NCBI GenBank assembly: GCA_964430915.1
Contig: CAYSHT010000130.1
Coordinates: forward strand, 1-5,436
Direction: 5' to 3'
From: JAFGBH01 sp964430915
GTDB taxonomy: Bacteria; Desulfobacterota; Syntrophia; Syntrophales; UBA2210
DNA: 5,436 nt
In this document: positions 1-4,829 of the stretch, piece after piece
How positions within the stretch are numbered: position 1 is the first letter of the stretch
How the letters are laid out: every line of letters starts with the position of its first letter
The notes under the pieces: generated by a model
Seen by the model: the letters and a program-made list of their open reading frames with translations, nothing else
Told to the model about the DNA's origin: nothing
The model's database searches: none
Position numbers and translations under genes: made by a program

Positions 1-572
1 TTGCATGGTCATCGAACAGGAAGGCCCTCGACATATATATTGAACTCAACAGAGATACCTGGGCAATGGTTGATTCCTTCAAACAGCTCTTTCCCGATAT
101 CGACACAAAGGAGGGACTGACCCCCGAAGTCGAAAAGCAGAAAAAATTCCTCTCCAAGGTACTCATTAAAATGATCGGAAGCGACCTGGAGGAGATATCC
201 CGAAACTGGGCCGCGGATGTACAGTCTGTCGCGCCAAATCTCACCCCCCATCTCGATACGCTCCTGAATATGAACAGAAAGGTACTGAGATGTGTTCAGG
301 TATGGTTAAAGGGAAGGTCGCAGGCCATTGATTTTGACGAGTTTCTGAAGAAGGGGAAAACACTTTCCGATCTTGATATTCCGCTTCCCGACGTACTGAA
401 CGCAATGGCGCTTAGCAGGAAATCGATATGGGTGCATGTGGTGAAAAAAAAGATCCTCTCCTCGCCACTCGAGATTTACACGACACTGGAGCTGAACAAT
501 CGGATAATCTTTCTCTATGACAAGATAAATTATTACCTTACGGCGGGATACTTTAAAGAAAAAAAGACCTGA
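1..572 (+). CDS. 5'-truncated helical protein with an RsbRD_N/PucR-like sensor bundle at its C-terminus
   Basis: The frame is open from base 3 to the TGA at 570-572, giving about 189 residues, so the gene probably starts before the window. The first internal ATG, at 66, has no Shine-Dalgarno sequence. The codons before it encode a plausible amphipathic stretch (IYIELNRDTWAMVDSF) continuous with what follows, so 66 is unlikely to be the true start. The visible protein is almost entirely helical, with no signal peptide or membrane segment. The last ~90 residues (LPDVLNAMALSRKSIWVHVV, then a spacer and FLYDKINYYLTAGYFKE) have the layout of the RsbRD N-terminal / PucR-type bundle, a regulatory module of stressosome co-antagonists and anaerobe sensor proteins. 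That match is by eye. The protein stops directly after this bundle with a Lys-rich tail, so any effector domain must lie upstream. The residues around FKQLFPDID could belong to a second helical, possibly globin-like, unit; this is unproven. The function is unknown. Confidence 0.75.
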   Translation, partial: AWSSNRKALDIYIELNRDTWAMVDSFKQLFPDIDTKEGLTPEVEKQKKFLSKVLIKMIGSDLEEISRNWAADVQSVAPNLTPHLDTLLNMNRKVLRCVQVWLKGRSQAIDFDEFLKKGKTLSDLDIPLPDVLNAMALSRKSIWVHVVKKKILSSPLEIYTTLELNNRIIFLYDKINYYLTAGYFKEKKT

Positions 573-637
573 CAGATCTTATACAGCCTAAAATCAAAAA
601 ACAATAATCTATTAAGATTTCTGAAATTAAGAAAAAC

Positions 638-668
638 TTGACGATATAACAATGTTATAATATATAAC
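638..668 (+). promoter_or_regulatory. Probable promoter of the M24 gene, overlapping an inverted repeat
   Basis: TTGACG at 638-643 is a good -35 element. The -10 choice is ambiguous: TATATA at 661-666 gives a 17-bp spacer, TATAAC at 663-668 gives 19 bp, and the perfect TATAAT at 656-661 gives only 12 bp. The predicted start would leave a leader of about 20-30 nt before the ATG at 696. TATAAC (645-650) and GTTATA (654-659) form an inverted repeat with a 3-bp centre, and TATAAC recurs at 663-668. A bound regulator could therefore block the polymerase here. The regulator is not identified. Confidence 0.5.
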
Positions 669-695
669 ACCGTAATTATTAGTGGAGGTGTAATC

Positions 696-1961
696 ATGTT
701 TAGTAATTTTATTAATTCTAAGGACAAAAAATGGGCGACGATGCCGTATTCGGAGTATCAGCAGCGTAGCCTAAAAGCCAAAGAGCTTTTGGCTAAACAC
801 AAGATGGATGCAATGATTCTCTTTTCACCCATAAACTGGTGGTATTATGGAGGATGGACAGACGTTGCCCAGATGCATAACTGGGTCTGGCGATCCTGTA
901 TGATCATTTCCCAGGATCACGACCCGGTTCTTGTGGGACACGGAGCATTCTTGTGGCAGACGGCTTTGACAACCTACATTGAAGACCTGCGCTTCTGGAG
1001 CGAAACCGAGGGTTCACAGTTACTCGGCGAGATCCTCATCGGGAAGAAACCCTCCAACGAGTTCTGGAAACTGCTACTTGACACACTCAAGGATCTAAAA
1101 CTGGACAATGGGGTCCTGGGAATTGAGAAAGGACCGGATATAGATACCTATCTATCATTTGGTGAATATGATCTATTGAGTGAAAAAATTCCAGACGCAA
1201 AAATCGTGGGAGCAGATAAGGTTATATGGGAACAGAGAAGCGTGAAATCACCATATGAGGTTGAGATTATCAGAGAAGGGTGCAAGAGGTCATGCAAAGT
1301 ATTAAAAACAGCATTTGAGTCCATAAAACCGGGCGTTAACGAACTGGATGTCCACAGAACTTTCTGGAGTGCCTGTGCCGAGCAGGAACTTTTTGAGAGT
1401 CCTCATGCTTCAACATGGCTCTTCTGGTCAAGTAATGCCGCGGAGGATGGCGGAGTCTTCAGGTGGATAACGGGACCGGTAGACCGCATTATCAGAGAAG
1501 GAGACATGGGAATCAGCGATTGCGGACCATCATACAAGGGGTACCAGATGGATTTTCAGAGAACCTTTTATGTCGGCGACCCGCCTCAAAAACAGATTGA
1601 CCTCAGCAAGCTGGCTCTGGATGCCGAACAGGCAACGATTGATGCCCTCAAACCCGGTGCCACGGTGGGAGAAGCATATAATATATCACTTGATGCCTTG
1701 AAAAAGGTAGACCCCATGCAGGATCATATAATCAACTTTGTGGGACACAGCATGGGTTTCTCAAATCATGAACCTCCGTGGATTATAAAGGATGAACTCA
1801 CCGTAGTTCAGGAAGGCATGATATTCTGCGTTGAAGTGGGAGCATGGGATCTTGATATGCAGCTTGTTGGAGCAATGCCTGAAGACATTGTACTTGTGAC
1901 AAAAAACGGAACAGAAAACCTTACCGGTTCGTTTCCGAGGGATTTATGGATAGTTAAGTAA
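696..1961 (+). CDS. M24-family metalloenzyme (Xaa-Pro dipeptidase / creatinase fold)
   Basis: The 421-residue protein has the usual length and two-domain layout of creatinase/prolidase-type M24 proteins: an N-terminal creatinase-like domain (about 17-170) and a C-terminal pita-bread domain (about 185-410). All five dinuclear metal ligands of the family are visible: D275 in ISDCG, D286 in MDFQRTF, H351 in VGHSMG, E380 in CVEVG and E396 in MPEDIVLV. The second active-site histidine is H358 in NHEPPW. It is therefore probably a cytoplasmic metal-dependent enzyme, most simply an aminopeptidase or dipeptidase cutting before proline. The fold also includes creatinase and the DMSP lyase DddP, so the substrate cannot be assigned. 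The aromatic stretch near residues 47-54 (NWWYYGGW) may line the substrate entrance. The start is supported by GGAGGTG at 682-688, seven bases before the ATG. It has its own likely promoter, and a V4R-like gene follows 102 bp downstream on the same strand. Confidence 0.9.
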   Translation: MFSNFINSKDKKWATMPYSEYQQRSLKAKELLAKHKMDAMILFSPINWWYYGGWTDVAQMHNWVWRSCMIISQDHDPVLVGHGAFLWQTALTTYIEDLRFWSETEGSQLLGEILIGKKPSNEFWKLLLDTLKDLKLDNGVLGIEKGPDIDTYLSFGEYDLLSEKIPDAKIVGADKVIWEQRSVKSPYEVEIIREGCKRSCKVLKTAFESIKPGVNELDVHRTFWSACAEQELFESPHASTWLFWSSNAAEDGGVFRWITGPVDRIIREGDMGISDCGPSYKGYQMDFQRTFYVGDPPQKQIDLSKLALDAEQATIDALKPGATVGEAYNISLDALKKVDPMQDHIINFVGHSMGFSNHEPPWIIKDELTVVQEGMIFCVEVGAWDLDMQLVGAMPEDIVLVTKNGTENLTGSFPRDLWIVK

Positions 1962-2015
1962 CGAAGTGAGGCTTTCTGTAAATAAGGGGGCTAGGTAATC
2001 AGAAAATGGTCGGTA

Positions 2016-2039
2016 CCCTGCCGGCCAAAGCCGGCAGGG
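2016..2039. repeat. Perfect 10-bp GC-rich hairpin between the M24 and V4R-like genes
   Basis: CCCTGCCGGC (2016-2025) and GCCGGCAGGG (2030-2039) are exact reverse complements around the loop CAAA. No T-run follows (ACTTCAAAAT), so it does not look like a standard intrinsic terminator for the + strand. It ends 11 bp before the next gene's ribosome binding site. It could be an mRNA-stabilising or attenuating hairpin, or one copy of a dispersed REP-like palindrome. Only one copy is present in this window. Confidence 0.85.
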
Positions 2040-2063
2040 ACTTCAAAATAGAGGTGGACAAAA

Positions 2064-2528
2064 ATGGCTATTCAAATCTCCCCGGAAGAGAGATTATCGT
2101 ATTTAATCCTTATGGCTGGAAGCACATACAAAGTCCTTTATGAGATATATAAAAACGCTGGCGAAGAAACCAAGCAGAAGGTTATTTCTGAAATAGGAAA
2201 GAGTTTTCTGGAACTTGAAGCGGTAATGGATATGTATGACCTGGGCCGCAACCCTGAGGATATTGCCAATGCCATGTTATTAACCGAGGATCTTATCGGA
2301 TGTGAACCAAAAGGTAAACTGTTTTCTGTCAGCGCCGATGAAGCCGTTCGAAAAGTAACCTCGTGTCCATGGACAACCACTTTTTCAAATGATGGGGGCA
2401 CTTGCCGAATGATGATGGCAGCAACGGAGGAGGGGCTTGGCCGGAAATACGGTCTGGAAATCATCTGTGAACAGTGCATTTCAGAAGGTGCGGAATACTG
2501 TATCTGGAAAGTCAGGAAGCGTAAATAA
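2064..2528 (+). CDS. V4R / ATC-hydrolase-like small cysteine-rich protein
   Basis: This is a 154-residue soluble protein. Its C-terminal half has the pattern of V4R (4-vinyl reductase-like) domains and the related L-2-amino-thiazoline-4-carboxylate hydrolase-like family: SCPWTTTF with C101, GGTCRMMMAATEEGL with C114, then IICEQCISEGAEYCIWKV with C135, C138 and C146. The last segment matches the typical V4R ending (E-x-C-x-x-x-G-x-x-x-C). V4R domains bind small hydrophobic ligands or metals and occur both in sensors such as XylR/DmpR and in free-standing proteins; the actual role here is unknown. The N-terminal ~75 residues are helical and contain no DNA-binding motif, so it is not itself an obvious transcription factor. 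The start has GAGGTGG at 2051-2057, six bases before the ATG. It lies 102 bp after the M24 gene with a hairpin between, and is probably co-transcribed with it. I cannot separate the V4R and ATC-hydrolase assignments by eye. Confidence 0.75.
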   Translation: MAIQISPEERLSYLILMAGSTYKVLYEIYKNAGEETKQKVISEIGKSFLELEAVMDMYDLGRNPEDIANAMLLTEDLIGCEPKGKLFSVSADEAVRKVTSCPWTTTFSNDGGTCRMMMAATEEGLGRKYGLEIICEQCISEGAEYCIWKVRKRK

Positions 2529-2796
2529 AGAAGAAAGTTGGGTTGTAAAAAATAATGAACGCAACTCTGACTTGTGTGCCCGAACGTGCTGATAAGGGAG
2601 AGGTCAATTCTCGAAAATATCATTGGCGTAAGGTTTAGAAGTATCCATGGTAAAATTAACAGATACGAAGGTGGTTAAATTATTTTGTATGGAGTATAAA
2701 AAAATAGCATACACACTAATCATATATTGACGATGACAATTCCATTGAAATAAGATGTTTTGCGAAAACGAACCTTAATTCACAACAGGGAGCGAT
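2529..2796. other. Intergenic region before the TetR gene
   Basis: This 268-bp stretch has no supported gene. It contains only weak short inverted repeats (for example AGTTG/CAACT near 2536 and 2561) and no clear intrinsic terminator for the upstream pair. Its left part is of mixed composition. From about 2650 it becomes AT-rich and leads into the probable tetR promoter at 2727-2756. Confidence 0.6.
2727..2756 (+). promoter_or_regulatory. Probable promoter of the TetR-family gene
   Basis: TTGACG at 2727-2732 is followed after 18 bp by TAAGAT at 2751-2756, a modest -10 element. Transcription would start near 2763 and leave about 34 nt of leader. The eight bases TTGACGAT (2727-2734) also occur at the -35 of the M24 gene (638-645). 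That shared octamer is mostly -35 consensus, so by itself it is weak evidence of co-regulation. Confidence 0.45.
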
Positions 2797-3423
2797 ATGG
2801 ATAAAGTAGTTGCGAGGCGAAGAAATGCCGAAAGAAACGAGCGCGTTGAGAGAATCCTTGGGGCAGCAAAAAAACTCTTCCTTGAAAGAGGATATTTTGA
2901 CGCTACAGTCCGTGACATAGCCAAGATGGCAGAGCTCTCGGTAGGGCCTATCTATTTCTATTTCAGGGGAAAAGATGAAATTTACGGGGAGGTATGCAAG
3001 GAAGCATTTCATGTTCTTCTTAAGCTACTTGATGAGGCCATACAGAAATCGGGTACTCCGATAGAACGGCTACGAAATCTTGGGCTTGCTTATGTTAAAT
3101 TCTATGCTGATTATGGAGAATATTTTGATATTCTCACTTTTAGAAACATGGGGTTCAAAAAGGTTGGCCTACCGGATAATATTTTGAAAGAACTCGACAG
3201 TCTTTCGAAACAGGTCCTTTCAATCGTTAATCGTGAAGTGAAGGAGGGAATAGAACAGGGATATATAAAAAAGGGGGACAGCTGGGAAATTACTATAAGT
3301 CTTTGGTCGTCACTTGATGGACTCCTTTCGGTGCACAAACGGGGGTATCTTGAAAATTACGGTCTCGATTTAATTAAAATGTTTGATGTACAAACAGAGG
3401 CGCTTATTAAGGGTATGACATGA
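2797..3423 (+). CDS. TetR/AcrR-family transcriptional regulator
   Basis: The 208-residue protein has the standard TetR size. The N-terminal DNA-binding domain spans about residues 15-63: helix 1 at RVERILGAAKKLFLERG, helix-turn-helix at TVRDIAKMAELSVGPIYFYF (37-56), then the conserved RGKDEIY after the recognition helix. The rest is an all-helical ligand-binding and dimerisation region. It should act as a dimeric repressor released by a small molecule; the ligand is not predictable from the sequence. The start at 2797 has a modest ribosome site (AGGGAG ending about five bases upstream) and retains a basic N-terminal arm (ARRRNAER), common in TetR proteins. The next gene is 287 bp downstream on the same strand and begins an SCP2-DUF2148 operon. 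TetR proteins beside lipid- or acyl-CoA-linked genes often control them, so that operon is the first candidate target (inference). The stop codon lies inside an AT-rich palindrome. Confidence 0.93.
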   Translation: MDKVVARRRNAERNERVERILGAAKKLFLERGYFDATVRDIAKMAELSVGPIYFYFRGKDEIYGEVCKEAFHVLLKLLDEAIQKSGTPIERLRNLGLAYVKFYADYGEYFDILTFRNMGFKKVGLPDNILKELDSLSKQVLSIVNREVKEGIEQGYIKKGDSWEITISLWSSLDGLLSVHKRGYLENYGLDLIKMFDVQTEALIKGMT

Positions 3424-3450
3424 TTTTTTACTTGAAAATAAAAAATCATG
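3419..3450. repeat. AT-rich 12-bp perfect inverted repeat overlapping the tetR stop codon
   Basis: CATGATTTTTTA (3419-3430) and TAAAAAATCATG (3439-3450) are exact reverse complements around the 8-base loop CTTGAAAA. The tetR TGA (3421-3423) lies inside the left arm. It may be the 3' end hairpin or a weak terminator of tetR, but the stem is AT-rich and no further T-tract follows immediately, so termination is uncertain. Confidence 0.7.
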
Positions 3451-3480
3451 AGCCTGTCAGGAATTTTTCTTATTAATGAC

Positions 3481-3509
3481 TTGTACGGGAACGTGTTTGT
3501 TTGTATAGT
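3481..3509 (+). promoter_or_regulatory. Probable promoter of the SCP2-DUF2148 operon
   Basis: TATAGT at 3504-3509 matches the -10 consensus at five of six positions and lies exactly 17 bp after TTGTAC at 3481-3486, a poor -35 (three of six). A weak -35 with a good -10 fits a regulated promoter. The predicted start is around 3515, where a palindrome begins. Confidence 0.45.
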
Positions 3510-3514
3510 AACGT

Positions 3515-3536
3515 CGATTTGTCTGCCGACAGATCG
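3515..3536. promoter_or_regulatory. Palindrome at the predicted transcription start; candidate TetR operator or 5' hairpin
   Basis: CGATTTGTC (3515-3523) and GACAGATCG (3528-3536) pair over nine positions around TGCC, with one T/G non-complementary position (a wobble pair in RNA). The size and position suit an operator for the TetR protein encoded just upstream. As RNA, the same sequence would fold into a hairpin at the very 5' end of the transcript. Both roles are inferred. Confidence 0.45.
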
Positions 3537-3710
3537 TAAAAACCTGGGGGAAGGAGGTATCAACCAGCACATCTGAAAATCCCAATCACATAACTGACCT
3601 GACATAGAATCTGAATACGCGCTTTCACACACTCTTTCTTTAGTAAGCGAATCCCTTCAGGGAACCAGGGGGAAAATTTCGATTATTACTACAATGAAAA
3701 GGAGGGTACC

Positions 3711-4109
3711 ATGCCAGTATTTGAAAGTACGGAAAAGATGTATGAGATATTAGGCAGTCTATTCGAATTATTGATGAACGACCCCGTTGTAGGTCCCAAG
3801 TACGCTGAGTCTAATATCACCATCAAATTTATCATCACCGATCCCGAGGGGACTATCTGGCTCACGAATGAAGAACCAGGTGTCATATGCGGTGATGCAG
3901 CCCTCAAACCCACCATCCAGATGACGTTGAGCGGTGATTCCTGCCACCGGTTCTGGCTCAAGGAACTCACCCTTCCCATAGCCCTGGCAAAAGGCCATAT
4001 AAAGGCCAAGGGTCCCTTGCCCAAGGTACTGAAGCTTCTTCCGCTTCTGAAACCTGCCTACGAGGCATATCCGGATATAGCAAGGAAACATAATCTCCCC
4101 ATCGCTTAG
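3711..4109 (+). CDS. SCP2-like (sterol carrier protein 2 fold) lipid-binding protein
   Basis: The 132-residue protein has the size and pattern of free-standing bacterial SCP2-domain proteins. An N-terminal helix (about 5-24) and a short link precede the beta strands: IKFIITDPEG, then TIWLTNEEPG and PTIQMTLSGD. A helical C-terminal half follows, containing ALAKGHIKAKGPLPKVLKLL (about 93-112), the usual SCP2 'gkik.kGd..k.l.l..l' segment. The family has a hydrophobic tunnel that binds fatty acyl chains, acyl-CoAs or other lipids. In anaerobes such proteins commonly occur near acyl-CoA or aromatic degradation genes, but the ligand here is unknown. There is no signal peptide, so it is cytoplasmic. 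The start is well supported by AAGGAGGG at 3699-3706. It is the first gene of a compact operon, with the next gene 28 bp downstream, and is probably transcribed from 3481-3509. Confidence 0.85.
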   Translation: MPVFESTEKMYEILGSLFELLMNDPVVGPKYAESNITIKFIITDPEGTIWLTNEEPGVICGDAALKPTIQMTLSGDSCHRFWLKELTLPIALAKGHIKAKGPLPKVLKLLPLLKPAYEAYPDIARKHNLPIA

Positions 4110-4137
4110 ATATTTTTTCATGTAAGGAGGGAAAATT

Positions 4138-4815
4138 ATGAGCTTAGAGAGAAGTTTGCGTCAGTTTGAAGAGGACAGAAAGGAGGCGGTCAGGATAGCG
4201 GCACGCCTTCTTCTCGCCTCAGCGACCACCACGCCCCGTGTCGGCGGCGTGGGTGAATGTACCACGCATATTTTCGACGATGAATGCGACATAGAGGATC
4301 TCTGTCAGCAGATAGAGAAGATGTCCGAGGAAAGCGAAGCCTGGGGGTTTTTCAAGAGAGACGCCGTTATCCTGCGCGACGCCGATGCAGTTTTAATCGT
4401 AACCTCCCTCAGGAGCCTCACCGATCCTTCCGATATCAACTGCAATATGTGCGGAAAGCTCACCTGCGAGTACATGCGGGAAGAGGAAAAACTCCCGAAG
4501 GAACCGGGGGTCGCCTTTACGGGCCCCTTATGCTCCTTCAGGGCAAACAATATCGCCTATGCAATAGACGGAATCGTCTCGATGGCGAGAAATATCGGGA
4601 TCGACTATGGCGTCTACTGGTCCCTCGGTGCGGCAGCCATGAGGATGGGGCTCCTTCCAAAGGCCACAGGATTCGCTCTCGGTGTGGGCATCTCTGTAAC
4701 CGAGAAGAGTCCCTTCAGGGATATACCCCAAAAATACGATGAGATAAATGAGAGAACAATGAATGACCGCATCATACAGAGGCTCTGGCCGCAGTTCAGG
4801 TCAATATACAGTTAA
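4138..4815 (+). CDS. DUF2148 ferredoxin-like Fe-S protein (first of a tandem pair)
   Basis: The 225-residue protein has the layout of the DUF2148 family, uncharacterised proteins with a ferredoxin-like domain found mainly in anaerobes and archaea. The cluster motif is INCNMCGKLTC with C102, C105 and C110, completed by C132 in TGPLCSF, that is C-x2-C-x4-C-x21-C, a likely [4Fe-4S] site. It is followed by the family's Ala/Gly-rich segment (IAYAIDGIVSMARNIGID, YWSLGAAAMRMGLLP) and GVGISVTEKSPFRD at 182-195. The N-terminal ~20 residues are charged and helical (LRQFEEDRKEAVRIAARLLL). No signal peptide or membrane helix is present. The start has AAGGAGGG at 4124-4131, six bases from the ATG. The upstream SCP2 gene is 28 bp away and the downstream DUF2148 gene 14 bp away, so all three are surely co-transcribed. 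A redox or electron-transfer role is a reasonable inference from the cluster, but no reaction is known for the family. Confidence 0.87.
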   Translation: MSLERSLRQFEEDRKEAVRIAARLLLASATTTPRVGGVGECTTHIFDDECDIEDLCQQIEKMSEESEAWGFFKRDAVILRDADAVLIVTSLRSLTDPSDINCNMCGKLTCEYMREEEKLPKEPGVAFTGPLCSFRANNIAYAIDGIVSMARNIGIDYGVYWSLGAAAMRMGLLPKATGFALGVGISVTEKSPFRDIPQKYDEINERTMNDRIIQRLWPQFRSIYS

Positions 4816-4829
4816 GAAAGGAGGTCGTG

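Larger units (their letters stand above)
3424..3710. other. 287-bp intergenic / leader region before the SCP2 operon
   Basis: No gene is supported here. In order it holds the right part of the palindrome at the tetR stop, a promoter-like pair at 3481-3509, a second palindrome at 3515-3536, an isolated strong Shine-Dalgarno-like sequence at 3551-3558 with no start codon behind it, and finally the SCP2 ribosome site AAGGAGGG at 3699-3706. If the promoter call is right, the transcript has an untranslated leader of about 195 nt, long for a bacterial operon. I recognise no known riboswitch class in it. Confidence 0.6.

Noticed and set aside
66..572. Treating the ATG at 66 as the true start of the first gene
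   Set aside because: There is no ribosome binding site before it, and the same frame is open with protein-like sequence to the window edge.
2016..2050. Rho-independent terminator after the M24 gene
   Set aside because: The stem is strong but no T-tract follows on the + strand, and a ribosome binding site for the next gene comes 11 bp later.
2138..2623. Long antisense ORF opposite the V4R-like gene
   Set aside because: The + strand frame has a good ribosome site and a recognisable cysteine pattern; the antisense product has no family features and is a shadow.
2554..2637. A 27-codon ORF (starting MNATLTCVPERADK) in the gap before the tetR gene
   Set aside because: It has no Shine-Dalgarno sequence, no recognisable similarity, and is short enough to occur by chance.
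3551..3561. Leader peptide started from the strong SD at 3551-3558
   Set aside because: The next codons are ATC AAC CAG CAC ATC TGA, with no normal start codon at a workable distance.
3768..4121. Antisense ORF opposite the SCP2 gene
   Set aside because: The + strand protein matches the SCP2 pattern with a strong ribosome site; the antisense ORF has neither.
4284..4742. 152-codon + strand ORF inside the first DUF2148 gene
   Set aside because: It is an out-of-frame shadow: the product is Arg/Gly-rich, low-quality protein, while the overlapping frame contains the DUF2148 motif.
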